Assembly: GCA_963277665.1 (NCBI GenBank)
Contig: OY728143.1
Location: 1,118,106,110 to 1,118,170,109, forward strand
Source: Viscum album
Taxonomy: Eukaryota; Streptophyta; Magnoliopsida; Santalales; Viscaceae
Length of the DNA: 64,000 nucleotides
Reading direction: 5' to 3'
Shown: positions 45,502 to 58,990 of the stretch, piece by piece
Layout: each line of letters starts with the position of its first letter
How positions within the stretch are numbered: the stretch's first letter is position 1
Made by a program: the position numbers and the translations under genes
Notes under the pieces: generated by a model
The model's input: the letters and a program-made list of their open reading frames with translations, nothing else
What the model was told of the DNA's origin: nothing
Database searches by the model: none

Positions 45502-48342
45502 TGTAACAACCAAATATTTCATAATAAGTTATTTTTTAAAGTAATTCAATAGCTTGCGCTACACGCAACACCGAGTTCGAGTGCACCAAAACTTACGAAA
45601 CTAGCCATTCAAAAAGTTGTTATGAATAATATTAACCAAATTTTGAATTTTATATACTCTATATAATTTTAACATCCATATTAAGTGCGTCATAGACATA
45701 ATATAATAACAAATTCAATTTTTCAGATAAAATATGTATTTTTCACCAAAATGTAATTTTACTACCTTTTAATGGTGAATACTTTTTTAAATCGAATATT
45801 TGACCCTTTTATATATTAAATTGGAAAAAATAGACTTATTATTTTGAATTGGTACATAAAAATTTTAGTTTGGATAAATTTTCGATGCTTTTCTTATAAC
45901 TTCCATATTTTGATGAACAAAGAAAATACTAAATTTTAATTGAAAACTAATTTTTTAATCAAAATAATTTATAGAGTTAAATTATAAATTTGAATGATTT
46001 TTATGTATAATTAGATTAAATTTTTATATTTTAATCCAATGTTGGTCATTGGAAGTAATTTTACATTTAAATTGGACACAAACACATATCAATATTTTGA
46101 TAGTTTTTACTTCTAAAAAATCCACTTTCTGGTTTTGAAAATGGTAATATTTTTTTAAATTAATTAATAAAACTTATATTATTTGAATTTTTAATATCAA
46201 AATTAGATTTGGGTGAATTTTCGGTATTTTTCAAAAAACATCCAAATTTTGATTAATAGTTAAAAACACTGCGTTATTGTGTAAAGATGACTTTTTATTT
46301 AAATAAATATTTTTAATTAAAATTTATTTTGAAGTAAAAAATAGATAAATAATACCCATATTAGTCCAATTTAATTCATTTTAAAATAATATTAGATAAA
46401 TAAAATTGTATTGAACTTTTTAGTGTCCTTTTAACCACCTTCTAGGCACAGTTGCAAATTTACATAAAACATAATTTTTCCGCTTCTGCGAATTGAATTT
46501 CAAAAATAAAAGAGACACGATTGACATCAGTATGAAAAATGTGGTTGAATTGGTTGAAAATAATTTTTGGTTAATAGTAACTTTGGAATTTTATTTACCA
46601 CGGATAAAAGTAAATAGGGTAATTAAAGGTAAAAATGATATTATAATTACCCTAAAATATGTCCTAATTGTATTTGATAAGTGTATTTAGACCAAAATAA
46701 ACCTTAGGAAAAAAATATGTTCCTTTTTATCCACTTGTATTAGAGTAGGGCGTTTATTCAATTTTATTTAAAGAAGACTTAAAAGTGTAAAATTGAAAGT
46801 TTAATAAATAAAATTTTTTTAATATAGAGTTAAACAAATGATAAATTCGACTAAAAATATTGATAAGAAAGATAAAAAGATGTACCAAATAATGGTATTT
46901 TATTTATTACATTCAGACATTAAATACTTAAATTTATTTAATACATAATGATGATGCACTAATTACCTTATTAATGAAAGAATTAAATAATTGATGTTAG
47001 AAATATTAAAATTAATGTCAATTGAAACTTTTTATGGATTAAACCAATTTAATTGGTTAATATAACATTTTAGGGTTTATTGAATGTATTTTTATCAACG
47101 TAATAAAGTTTTTTTTACTTTCACAAAAACCAAATAATAACTAGTGTCAAAATTTACATAAATGAGTTTTTAAATCAAATACAATATTATTAAATGATAT
47201 AATATTTTTAAAAATATAATGCCCAGAAAAAGGACTGATATAATAATAGATATGTCATTAATGAACCACTTGAGGTTATATTGGCATTTTATTGTATGTT
47301 TATTAACCATGTAATATAAAAATACAAGAAGGCATGGTAAAAGTTACATTGTTTCACTAAGAATTAAATCTAAAGGATAAGGTAAATATGGTGACCTAAA
47401 CTTGTCTAAAACCTATTGGTTGAGAATAGTTCGACCCAACCCCACCTTATACCTTAAATAAATCAACTTTTAGTCATCAAAAACCGAAAATTATTTTATA
47501 ATAAAATAATCTTTCCAGCTTTTCCTAACGTGACCCTCACCTCTCTTATAAATGGGTACTTCCTATTCTCTCAAATTCACACATCCATATCCATTTGGTG
47601 CAGCCAAACCCTGATCAAATATCCTCCCAAATACCCTCAATTCAACCTAGTGGACATAATTTGATCATAAATCCAACCTAAGGATCTCTTTTGATCAAAT
47701 AAAAAGGATGCACCCAAAAAAGAGGTAACCATTTCACCACATTTTCAATGTTTTTTCTCATTCCACTTATTATTTCTTTGCTGTTTCCAAACCAAAATAA
47801 TAAATCCAGTACCTTATACATAATGTGATTATATTATAAATATAGTACAACCATATTCATTATTATATCTATCCTTTTAATGAAAAATTCAATATACGTG
47901 CGTTCATATGGCTTACCGTCTCCACGTCGTGGTGTAGTTTTTTTTCAACAGTTCATAATTTGGATGGGTACAATAATGAGTATAATTGATTTCAGTAATA
48001 AATATACATTTAAGTGATTATTTATAAATGATATATCAACCAATTACATATGATTTCACCATCAATTGAATGATATTTTCACTCATGTGTACGTATGGAT
48101 TACCATCTCCTCAAATGCGATGAGGTTTATTTCCCATCGTAACCATTCAAGAATAATTTTCATTTTATGTTTTAAAATAATGTTTAATAACATAATATCA
48201 TTCTGGTTATAAATCAAATACATCTTATCCATAATAAACATGACGTACATAAGAAAACATATAATGGAAAACGAATAAGTTAACACCCGAAACAATCATA
48301 CTACTGAAATATTATTAAAAAATCAATATTAGAAGATCATAT
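45502..48342 (+). repeat. Element C 3' LTR, first part
   Basis: 2841 bp matching 37482-40345 of the 5' LTR, beginning TGTAACAACC. It stops at CATAT (48338-48342), followed directly by TGTTGGATC, the end of a SIRE LTR in reverse orientation. The remaining 1999 bp are at 51776-53774, inverted. Confidence 0.9.
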
Positions 48343-49983
48343 TGTTGGATCAGGTTATACCAAATACACACAAAAGGGGGCGAATTGTGTATTTTAGAAA
48401 TTCTTCACAAATCGTGATGATGATCTAGTCTGTCCTCTTATCTTTCTTAGATTATTTAAGAAGTGGAAAATAAATACTTAAAGGACTCAAGGATGTATAG
48501 TGGTTCAAGGAACAGAAGGCCCCTAATCCACTCCACTAACACTATACTCCATGAGCTTAGTGATTTTCACTATCTGGTCCTCTTATCAACATACCTCCAC
48601 AACTGAGTGTAGGAAGATGACACCTTTACATGTTAAGGCTGAAAACAGAGCCTTCTGGTTGATACATAGAACTAAATACACAATTTTGTATGAGAATCCG
48701 ATAACTCAAAATAAAAAGAGTTTTTTTATTGAAATACTTTCTATTTGATCTTCATAGTTGCAACATTAGGAAACTTACAGTAGATATATCTTCGTCCCTA
48801 GAAAAGATTTCCTTCAGATAAGGGCGGTTCGGAGTCGATCCAGTTGCAATAGATATAGAAATAAATTTAGAAACTCCAAAAAAATGGATTCATGAATGAT
48901 CTTCGATTTAGAAATTGTGAATCTTCAATATGTTTCTTCTTCTTCATAAAAACAGAGTTTGATAGATCATGGTAGTAGCAGATCTGTTAATCTCGAATGA
49001 CTCAGTAAAAATTTAGTCGTGAAGAACTCAAGAGCTTGTTATATATTTTCTTGATGATTCTCCCCCCTTTTTTGATACAAAATATCACAAATATATATAT
49101 AGAATAACGATGAGCATTTTCCTTAAAAAAATTTAGATCCACAAAATTCACCTCTAGAACCGCGATATTCAAATGTTTTAATAATAGAGTAGTTGTAACT
49201 CCCCTGAATATTCAGCATAAAAAATCCTCTTAAATAGATCCTTTGAATCATAAAAAATGGCTTTGAACCAGTCAAATATGAGCTTTAAAATTTGGCATTG
49301 AATTTGGCTTGAAATTAGCCTAATAATATACATAAAGGTTGTTGCTTAATAAAGTCATAATTTAAATCTCTAACGCCCAACGTAGGGTGGAAAGACATAG
49401 AATACATTCTCGGAACGTTTGGTTCTGAACTTAAGGTTGATAACGTAAGTTTCACAATGTAATGTTGATAATGTATGGTTGATAATGTAAGGTTGACAAT
49501 GTATGTTTGATAACCTAATGTTGATAAAACATATTTTTATCTTCAACTCTCAAACATATGGTACAATATCCATACATTTATTTTTAGAAAAACATATGAT
49601 AAATGATCTGTAAGGTTCATTATAAAAGTAAGAATGATGATCCATAAATTTATCAGCTTCTAAACGTAAGGTATATGATCCATACTTTTTGATAAAATGT
49701 AACATTGTTTTAAAAAGTTCGGATGATGAACCATACTTTTAGAAACAAACATAACATTCAATACTAATGTTGGTTTCTTCTTCTATACTTTTCTGACATC
49801 CTCAACATAAGGTTCCTTCCAAACAAAGGGTTCTTCTTCCAAACTTTTTTTATATAACGTATGGTTGCTTAACCATACTTATTTGATATACCATAAAGTA
49901 AATGATGGATTCCATCCTTATGCTACACTCCTCAATGTAGGGTATGAATAGTGTTTACAGAACACACGAAAGTGATTTCCGAA
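48343..49983 (-). repeat. Element E (SIRE) 3' LTR, larger part
   Basis: Reverse complement of about 54046-55680 in the 5' LTR of E, roughly 85% identical by eye (shared words: ggttataccaaata, acctttacatgt, tcaaaaaatggattc-like, ctcaacgtaggg). It starts at TGTTGGATC beside the CATAT duplication. It ends abruptly at ...TTCCGAA (49983), where gypsy sequence begins. The missing 5' end of this LTR is at 63262-63546. Confidence 0.88.
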
Positions 49984-50289
49984 AGGAAGTGGTCTGAGAA
50001 TCCGCAGACACTTGGAGGGAGATGGAAGAGTTAGTTGTCTTATAGTTAGATATAGGAATGTATGATGGAATAGGATGCCTATTTCAGATGATAGTGTAGT
50101 ATTCCCTAATGCGGTTGGTGGTGGAGTCTCAGTGGGGAGACTCAGAGGTGAAGGTAATGTGTGATCGCATTGACCAGGGTGATGCTCTATAGGGATGGTC
50201 AGAAGATGGTCAACATCGGGTGTTGTTCCATGATAAGCTATTTGTTCCAGTGGAACTTTTGAGGATGTTCTCTATGAGTGTCATTTATC
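49984..50289 (+). pseudogene. pol: Gypsy fragment: RNase H end to integrase start
   Basis: Plus-strand remnant matching 63785-63990 at about 83-85% identity (shared words: gagaatcc, cagacactt, tttcagatgatagtgtagta). Translated pieces read GSWSEDGQ-like WSEDGQHRVLFHDKLFVPVE, then IYHP at the end, the usual start of the integrase zinc finger (HPGGTKMY). At 50289 it meets minus-strand RT sequence, a sharp strand switch. It comes from element F or a close relative. Confidence 0.7.
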
Positions 50290-50990
50290 ACCCCTAGTGG
50301 TACACCCCTGACCTAGAAAATTGCAAACATCTGCCACATACTTGGGTGATTCTCCTGAAACAACTACCTCAACCATGAACATGTCCATTACTACACCCTA
50401 ATGAGACACCACATTCCCAAAAAAGTGGACCTCCCGTGTCCAAAAGACACACTTAGTCATCTTTCCGTAGAGTTGGTGGTGCTAAAGGACCTCTAAGAAA
50501 GTATTTAGATGCTCGATATGCTCCCCCTCTAACATCGAATAGATCATCATGTCATCGATGAATATAAAAACAAACTGGTCCATGAACTCACCAAATATGG
50601 AGTTCCTAAGCCCCACAAACCTGGCTGGTTCATTAGTAATATTTAATATCAAAATAATGAACTCGAAGTTCCCATACCAGCTCCTAAACGTAGTCTTCGA
50701 GACGTCACCCTCCTTCAACCTCAATTGGGGACATCTAGACTGCAGATCAATCATTATAAAAACAACTCTCTCCCCTCAAATGGTCAAAAAGATCATCTAT
50801 CCTAGGAAGAGGGTAACAGTTCTTGACTGTTACCTGATTAGTCTAGTATTCTATGAACAATATTAGACTATCGTATTCCTTTTTCTAAAACCAGAACAGA
50901 GAACCCCACAGTGACTCACTGGGTTAGATGAATCCCTTCTTCATCAGATCATCAATCTGAATCCACAACTCCCACAACTCAGACGACACC
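50290..50990 (-). pseudogene. pol: Element F reverse transcriptase (inverted, broken)
   Basis: Reading from the right: DLMKKGFI, stop, PSESLWGSLFWF (50935-50890); [19 protein letters not shown] (50835-50780); [18 protein letters not shown] (50754-50700); the catalytic box as FIDD (50551-50562, usual form FIDD or YVDD); then HHQLYGKMTKCVFWTREVHF and VADVCNFLGQG near 50295. These are the successive RT blocks of Tekay/Del elements. It stops at the strand switch at 50289. Stops are few, so it is younger or less decayed than elements A and G. Confidence 0.85.
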
Positions 50991-51775
50991 ATCTGATAAG
51001 GATCCATAAAAATCGTACTAGCACCAGTTTGTATGTCTATTCTAGACTCATTGTCACATTAAGGGTGTAGAGTCATAACCACCTTAAGGAAAACATCTAG
51101 GAACTATCTGAAAACTCCCAGAACCTCCACCATCTCAGCATCCATTGATCCCCCTGACAGCTCGACTAACTAGGAAAGAAGAGGCTCATCATTTCTACAT
51201 CCCACCTAACAACTCCACTAGCCAAGAAAAGCTACACACTAGGATTTCACCTCTAAAAACAAGACACTTATCAGGAAGTAGTTTATAACTACATCTATAT
51301 ATTAAAACTATTCTAGGATAAGGATAACATTGTACAGTTGCATCTATAGCATATAAAGATCCTCACTGGACTGATACATCCCCAACAATAGTCTATATCC
51401 CCTGAAAACTTTAAACAAGCTAGTTTGACCTCTAAATGTTGTACTCAACACCAGGGGCATGTAAAATCACTCAATGTCTAGTCCCAAGGTAGGGGACATA
51501 TTGGGTGCAACAAAGGAGCAGGAGGATCCCGAATAAAATAGGGCACAAACAAGCGTACTAACCAAACTAATCACACTTCAGACGATCTCCATCAATTCTA
51601 GAATAGCTACCTCCATGGAATGGAATTTCCCATGCCCTGTTCTTATTCCCCTAAGCTATCAGCCACCTCCCCGAACAATTCCAGATCGAGGTCCCTGAGG
51701 AGAACCCTATGGTCGGCCTCCTCCTACACCATCTAACCCTAGTGGTGTGGGGGACTATTTTCCCTGCTACTTCAA
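50991..51775 (-). pseudogene. pol: Element F gag end, protease and spacer (inverted, broken)
   Basis: At about 51690-51620 a glycine/arginine-rich stretch (GSPQGPRSGIVRGGG) fits the end of Tekay Gag. The protease follows: ALFYSGSSCSFVAPNMSPTL near 51550-51490, with the catalytic aspartate changed to tyrosine (usual form LFDSGSSHSFI). Then SSELWELWIQIDDL near 50990 leads into RT. Only about 1 kb separates gag end and RT, so part of protease and spacer is deleted. The right border at 51775 abuts the LTR end of element C. Confidence 0.65.
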
Positions 51776-53774
51776 TGTAACACCCCACCCTAGTTACCCA
51801 GATTCAGTTCATTATTACATAACATTGGTAGGATCACATCAAAACTTGTCTCGAAAGACCAATTAATTTAGTATCCTTGGAAGTACTAGATACATATATA
51901 TGTTTTACTTTACATCATCAAATAAAAAACAACATTGTGTCCCATTTTAACACACTCATATCCCTTAGCCTATCTATGTAGGTCAATCATAATATACTTC
52001 TTCACATCCTTAGAAAAAGAAAACATAAGAAAGTGGTGACCTGAGATGCCCAGTAAGGATAAAAATATAGCAGAAACTTTCATCAATAAGCACAAACATT
52101 TAAGGCAATGTATAGGGATAAAACACAGGCATTTTAAAATTAAACTTCAGTATAATATGGAAAATATAAATCAAATAATTCAATTTACTTATTCACAAGG
52201 ATATTCTACTAGTTCAATTATCACATGTAATATCAATAGCTAATTTCATAATGATGGAATGCATAATTTCAGACATCATAAACACATAGTCAAGGCCTCG
52301 TGCCTAGACTACAAATAAGATTTTGTCAAGGCCTTGTTCCAAGATAGTAGTTTGTCTCATGAGACCTATCGATGCATCAATGAGCTATAGCGGGCTCCAC
52401 CCATCACTTACTATGTTCAATTAATTCCTCATATGAAAAGGTTAAAACATAACATAAACATTCATATTAAAACTAGCATAAAAAATGATAATTCATTAAC
52501 CATAAACCACGAATGGTATAAAAATAACATATCCAAAATCAAACATAAATAATTAAATACAATATGCAAGATTTTATTATAATAAATCAACCTCAATCAA
52601 GAATAAAATAAAATGAAGGAAATTGAAAAAGATGAAAATAACTAGTACAACCATTTGATAGAAGTATCCCCTTTTTCATGAAAACATTTAAATGTCTCAA
52701 TATTTATCAATGAAGTCATTTAAAATAGGTTTTTGAATCAAAGTGTACCAAACCACTTTGAAAGATTTTAATGTAATTTTAGTATCAAAACATTCATTTC
52801 AATATAAATAAATCCTTAATTTTTTTTAAATCATGGACATTAATGAGAATGATTTAGAAGAATAAATATTTAAAATATTTAAAACGATATTTTAGTTAAA
52901 GAGTTCCTAACCAAATGAGAGACACGTGAATACAAATAACTGAGGAATAAAATTAATAAAAACATTATAAAATCATGAGAATAAATGTATTCATGATATA
53001 ATATGTCTAACAACAGTATATACACCATATAAAAGTGAATTTGTGCATAACAACAAAGAAGTCTCAATGGACTGCAAATTGAGATAGAATCCCCTATAAA
53101 GATGGTATCCTTAGGTTAAGTATATATCAATAACATTATTAGATGTGAAAAATATAAATACACAAACAATTATTTGATATTCATTGTAAATCAATCAGAG
53201 GACTTTTACACATATTCTTGTAAAAAAACACCAATGACTTGGATGTTTAACTCAATGAATGGAAATTGAGTTTAGATTACATTGATCAAGTTCATATTGA
53301 TGACTTGAGAATTTATAAATGGAGTGATTATGTGCATCAAAAGTATATACACACAAATGGGAGAGTAAATTACTACATAAATAAATAAATGGTGATTTCA
53401 CACATAATCTTGGAGTAAAATAATCAATGATGTTTCGTAAAACCCAAAGAGTGAAAATCGAAATTAGAAATTCTCTTACCAATTTGTTATCTTACAAAAC
53501 ATAAACCCCATGAAAGAAGTATAATACAATGAAGATATAAATACCCATAAATTAAAGTATATTACACAAAAAATACAATCATTGGGAGTAAATACACCAC
53601 TCAAAAGGAAATAATGTCAATATATTATGAATCTCATGGGAATAAGAAAGGAGATGAAAACACTTTACCTTGTACTTTTCTTTAGTTGAGGGTATGTTAA
53701 CCTCATGTATAATAGTTAAATAATTTTTATTAAATTATATAAGAATCATATACATAAATATGATATGATATATG
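51776..53774 (-). repeat. Element C 3' LTR, second part (inverted)
   Basis: Reverse complement of about 40341-42913 of the 5' LTR without the CACTA element. On the minus strand it ends GGGGTGTTACA at 51776 and starts with the duplication CATAT (53770-53774 reads ATATG). With 45502-48342 it adds to 4840 bp, against 4850 bp for the other LTR. It is bordered at 53775 by the start of a SIRE LTR. Confidence 0.9.
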
Positions 53775-55680
53775 TGTTGAGAAAGTTTTGTTTTAAAAAT
53801 CACTTTATTTTATTATGGGGAGATCATTGAGAACAATACTATATCACTTTATGATGATATTGATGTTCACAAATACCCTTATTTATTATTCCAATGATTT
53901 TACTTTGAGTATATTTCAAGAAATTAATATTTTTTATTTCTCTATATTATAATAATATTAAAGAATTTATTCCTTATAGAATATTTGAAAATGTGTTCGG
54001 AAATTCTTTTAGCATGTTCCAGACACACTGTTCATGCTTTACGTGTTCGGAGATCACTTTCACGTGTTCTGGAAAGGTAGTTCATTCCCTACGTTGAGGA
54101 GAGTAGCGTAAGAATGGAATCCGTGGTTTAATTTATGACATATCAGAAAATTATATTTAAGAAAACATATGTTATAGACAAAATTATGGAAGAAGAACCC
54201 TATGTTTGGAAGGAACCTTACGTTTGTGATTTCAAAAAATTATAGAATAAGAACAATATGTTGGTATGGAACGTTTTGATTGTTTCTCAAAAGTATGGTT
54301 CATCAAACTTAATTTTGAAAATAGCCTTACATTTTATCAAAAAGTATGGATAATATACCTTATGTTTAAAAGATAATAAAAGTATGTATCATCAACCTTA
54401 ATTTTATAATGAACCATATAAATCATGTATCTTTTGTTTTTCGAAAAAGTAATGTATGGATATTGTACCATAAATTTGAGAGTTGAATAGAAATGTATTG
54501 TTTATCAAACATACATTATCAACCTTATGTTGTCAACCTTACGTTATCAACTGTTCATTATCAACCTTACATTGTGAACCTTAAATTATCAACCTTACAT
54601 TCCAAGAATGTTTGCTATGTAGTTTAACTCATCATTTAGCGTCAGATATTTAAATTATGACTTCATTAAGGAACAGTCTTTATATAGATTATTATGATAA
54701 TTTCAATCCCAATTAAAATACTGATTTTAAATAACATCTTTGAATGATTCAAAGATGTTTATTTGTGATTAAAATGATAGATTTAAGTGGATATTTTCAT
54801 GCTGAATATTCCGGGGAGTTATGACTGCTCTGTTATTCAATGATTTGAATGTCGTGATTCTATAGGCAACCTTTATGGATCTAATTTATTTAAGGAAAAT
54901 TCTTGTCATTATTCTATATATATCTATGATATTTTTTATTAAAAAAGGATGGTTAATCATCAAGAAAATATATAATAAGCTCCTAAGTTCTCCAGGACTA
55001 CAGTTTTAGAGAGGCATTCGAGATTTACATATCTACAACTACCATGATCTATCAAACTTTGTTTTTCTGAAGAAGAATAAGAAGAAACACGTTAAAAATT
55101 CACCGTTTCTACACAGAAGATCTTTCATGAATACATTGATTTTGGAGTTTCTGAATTTATTTCTATATCTATTACAACTGGATCGTCTCAGAAATTCCCT
55201 TATCTAAAGAACACCTTTTTGGATGAGGATGATCTATCTACTGTCAGTTCTGTGCTGTTGCAATAGTGAGTATTAACTGTAAACTATTTCAAGACAAATA
55301 CTTTTTTTATTTTGAGTAACTATATTCTCATATGAAGCTTTAGATTCGGTTCTCTATATGAACTAGAAGGATCTATTTTTAGCCTCAACATGTAAAGGTG
55401 TCAACTTCCTACACTCAGTTGTGGACAGTCTGTTGATAAGAGGACCAGATAGTAAAAATCACCAAGCTCTTGGAGTAGAGTGTTGGTGGAGTAGACTAGG
55501 GGCCTTCTGTTCCCCGAACCACTATACATGCTTTCATCCTTTAACTGTTTATTTTCTTCTTCATAAAAAATCTGATAATGATATAAGGACTGACTCAATC
55601 ATCATCATAATTTGTGAATAATTTCTAGAAGAAACAATTCACCCCCATCTTGTGCATATTTGGTATAACCCAATCCAACA
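53775..55680 (+). repeat. Element E 5' LTR
   Basis: 1906 bp from TGTTGAG to ATCCAACA, followed at once by a PBS. Near the middle (54510-54605) about six copies of a 15-bp unit close to ttatcaaccttacat are found. The ORFs at 55401-55790 are LTR sequence, not genes. Confidence 0.9.
54505..54605. repeat. 15-bp tandem repeat in the SIRE LTR
   Basis: Units like ttatcaaccttacat repeat about six times. The inverted partner LTR carries the same array at about 49430-49530 (gttgataatgtaaggttgac-like), so it was there before the element inserted. Confidence 0.75.
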
Positions 55681-55681
55681 A

Positions 55682-55694
55682 TTGGTATCAAAGG
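55682..55694 (+). other. Element E primer-binding site
   Basis: TTGGTATCAAAGG directly after the 5' LTR, one or two changes from the initiator tRNA-Met complement TGGTATCAGAGC. Confidence 0.8.
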
Positions 55695-55747
55695 ATGATA
55701 TTTTTTCATACCTAAAACAAGATGAATGATTTTTTTATGCAGAGCAT

Positions 55748-57300
55748 AATGGCTGATACACAAGAGGGTATGTAAATGGTTCGATCTCACTACATCAATA
55801 GTGAAAATTATGGATGTTGGAAATCAAGGATGATTATTTACTTAATGAACCTTGGATACAGAGTTTACACAAAAATTCAAGCTCCCTATGTGATTCCAGA
55901 GAAACCAGAAACAAGGAGTGTTGTTACAGAAGAAGAGTAAGACATAAAATCGAAAGCAGTGAATGCTTTCATCTGTGGTCTTGGACCAGATGAATTAAAT
56001 AGATTATCTCAATGCCCGACTGCTTATGAAATTTGGCAGACAATTGCAGTTGCTTATAAAGGAACTGACAATGTCAGACAGATGAGGTATGCCACAACTA
56101 AATTGAAATTCGACACATTCAGAATGTTTGAAGGAGAAAGCATCACCCATATGAATGGAAGGCTTACAAAATTTTTAATAACATCACTACCTTAGGAGAT
56201 CATATCAAAAAAGAAGATCAATACTCAAATATACTATGAGTACTACCACATAGATGGAATGAGATATTAGTAGCTATTAGACAATCATCACCATTCAAAG
56301 GTCTAACTATGAGAGAATTAATTGGAACTCTGATGATGTATGAAGCTGAGATGAAAGATGAATAAAATGAGCATAAATTATTGATCAAGAGGGAAATTAC
56401 TTCTTTGAATGTAACATCCCAAAAAATACTAGAAAGATGAAGAAAGAAATCAAATTGAAATCAGAGAATTATGATTTATCTAATTCAGATGTGGAACTGG
56501 CTCAGTTGACCTGAAAGTATAGTAAATTCAACATAAAGAAGAAGGGAATTATAAAATCCTTAAAAAATTATGAAAAAGAACTAAGGGGAGTCAGATGTTA
56601 TGAATGCAAGAATATGGGTCACATTAGACATGACTGTCCTCAATTAAAAGGAACAAAGAAGAAGAAAATTTTCAAAAATAATGATTTCGAGCAGAAAGAC
56701 AAAAGAGAAATGAATGCTATTTTGAGTGTTTCTGAATACTCCAACATCTCATCAAAGTCTGACTCTAAAAAAAGAATCAAATCTAAAGGCCAATATTTTC
56801 TTTATGGAAGAATATAATTATGTACAATCTTATTACTCATCTGATTTGGATTCTAGTTCTAATTTATCAAATAATAAACATACTGCCTACTGCAACATGG
56901 TGGAAGAAAAATATGATTCCTTATTTATGAAACATAAATCACTAAAAAATATTCAGATTGCTATTTTAGGAGAAATATACACTCTACTAAAACCACATCA
57001 ATAGTTAATTGAAAAATATAACTCATTGAACATAAACTATACAGATAATAAAACTAAAATAAAAACACAGCAAATGGAAGTAGAAACATAAAAAAGTGCA
57101 ACACTTGTTTTTAAAAAAGGATAAAATACACTAAAATAAATTCTATTAAAGAATATGATTAAAAAGGAAAGATATGAATTAGTTCGTAATGGTGAGAAAC
57201 CCAAAATGTGTAGGAACTATTTTATTACAAGTACAAAATGTCAAACTTTCAACTACTATGGCATACAAGGTCACATATCTAAAAAATAATATTTAAGGAA
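55748..57300 (+). pseudogene. gag: Element E gag (broken)
   Basis: ATG at 55748 starts MADTQEG; after a stop, ENYGCWKSRMIIYLMNLGY follows, then a 78-codon open part (55959-56195) with NRLSQCPTAYEIWQTIAVAY and VRQMRYATTKLKFDTFRM. This is the copia gag (UBN2-type) domain. A zinc knuckle CYECKNMGHIRHDC is intact at 56596-56637. A second, decayed knuckle (CQTFNYYGIQGHIS) is near 57240, as found in some Sireviruses. Stops and frame changes between these parts. Confidence 0.85.
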
Positions 57301-58480
57301 ACTGAAAATAATTGGGATTAAGAAATCTTTGGTTGCAAGCAGTTTATATGATTCTATTCATTATTGAAAAAAGAAATTCAAGATTCTCAGGTCTTTGCAA
57401 GCTAACACTACTAGACCCAAAAAATATGGGTACCAAAACAAACCTTTGTTTAAATGCCAATGTAGGTAGCATTTCACAGAAGTCGAACTGAAATATGGTA
57501 TATGGAAAGTGGCTTCTCCAGTCATATGAGTGGGAATTCTCGTATTTGAAAACTTAAACTCAAAAGGATGGAGAATTAGTCACATTTGGTGACAATTCCA
57601 AAGGTAAAATTATTGGAATTTGAACTATTGGAGATCTAGAAGTTGTCTCAATTAATAAAGTACTCTATGTACAAGGATTGATGCACAACCTGAGAAGTAT
57701 TTCTCAACTCTATCAAGATTGTTATTTAGTTGATTTTTCTAACAACTGGTGATCAATTTTAATGAAAAATTGCTTAAATTTGGAACACCCATAATTGATA
57801 ATGTTTATACTATGGACTTAAATTCCTTGGGTAAACAAAAAGTAAACAACTTAACTGCTAAGATAAATGAATCAAATATTAGGCATAGAATATTTGGATA
57901 TTGCAATGTATATTATTTACAAAATTTATCTAAGAAACAATTAGTTTCTGATTTTCCTACTCTCAAATTTGAAAGTGATAGATTTTGTGATGCATGTCAA
58001 CTTGGAAAGATGCACAAATCATCCTTAAAATCTGTTAACAAAATGTCTACATCTACACCTTTATGACATATCCATATGGATTTGTTTGGACCTTTAAGAA
58101 TAGAATGTTTGGATGGTAAATTATATGTATATGTTTAAGTTGATGACTATTCTAGATTTATTTGGATTTTGTTTCTAAAATATAAAAGTGAAGCTTTTAC
58201 TATATTTGAATGTTTTTGCAATTCTATCCAAAATGAAAAGGGTTTTAAAATAATTTCATTAAGAAGTGATCCTGGTGGAGAATTGGAGAATCAGGAATTT
58301 AATTCCTTTTTCTCAAATATGGGTTTTAAACACACTTTCTATGCACCATGAACACCTCAAAAAAATGTAATTGTTGAAAGAAGAAATAAGACTATTTAAT
58401 AAATGGCTAGGAATATGCAAAACGAGTGCAGTCTTCCTCCCTATTTCTAGGGAGATGCTGTAAGTACAACCTGCTATATA
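57301..58480 (+). pseudogene. pol: Element E protease and integrase (broken)
   Basis: The protease is poorly kept: GELVTFGDNSKGKIIGI then VVSINKVLYVQGLMHNLRS (57570-57700), typical of the copia protease end. Integrase: an HHCC finger of the form RHRIFGYCNVYYLQ ... CDACQLGKMHKSS (57880-58020; first histidine region altered); core IHMDLFGPLR-like at 58070; DDYSRFIWI-like at 58142; then IISLRSDPGGELENQEFNSF (58250-58310), the second catalytic aspartate with NG changed to PG; the glutamate near 58375 is in IVERRNKT. Several stops. Confidence 0.82.
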
Positions 58481-58990
58481 ATGAATAGTGTTTTAATCAG
58501 ACCAATTTTTCAAAATTCACCCTATAAACTATGGAATAACAGAAAACCTAAAGTAAATTACTTCAATGTTTTTGAATGCAAGGATTACACCTTAAAAACA
58601 AGGACATTCTTGGTAACTTTGATCCAAAATCAGATGTTGGCATTTTATTAGGATATTCTTCTACTTCCAATGCTTATAATGTTTTTAATAAAAATTCAAG
58701 GATTATGGAAGAAATAGTTCATGTGAAATTGGACTAATTTGATCCCTTTGAGAAAAAAAAGACCAAATTAATGAATCTGACTCTAATGATAACATGAGAC
58801 TTGAGAACATAAAAGATGATTTTGAGAAGATTAAAATGAAATTCAGTCCAGTTCATAAGAACATGATGTTGAAGAACCTAACATTGTACTACCTAGACGG
58901 TCTAGAACCCTAGATAACCATCCTTTAGAAACACTTATAGGAGAACTAGACACTAAAATAAAAACTAGAAGAAATGTAGGAAATCTTATT
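58481..58990 (+). pseudogene. pol: Element E hinge between integrase and RT
   Basis: The usual integrase C-terminal part is readable as SDVGILLGYSSTSNAYNVFN (58630-58690), the copia GKFDPKSDxGxFLGYS motif. After it comes an acidic, poorly conserved spacer up to the RT. Frameshifted. Confidence 0.65.

Larger units (their letters stand above)
37482..48342 (+). mobile_element. Element C: gag-only long-LTR retrotransposon (3' LTR cut by insertion and inversion)
   Basis: A plus-strand relative of element B: LTR 37482-42913, internal part 42914-45501 with only a gag remnant, and a second LTR starting at 45502. The second LTR stops at 48342 where a SIRE LTR begins; its missing end lies inverted at 51776-53774. 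LTR parts match B around ttgatgaatagtgaaaa, ggtatttttc, the paired CGTACG motifs and the TATA box, so B and C are one superfamily. Flanking bases are TTCCA on the left and, in the inverted end, TTGAA, so the target duplication has decayed or differs. Confidence 0.88.

Noticed and set aside
55401..55790. ORFs on both strands around the end of the SIRE LTR
   Set aside because: They fall within LTR sequence that repeats at 48343-48760, where the frames are not kept.
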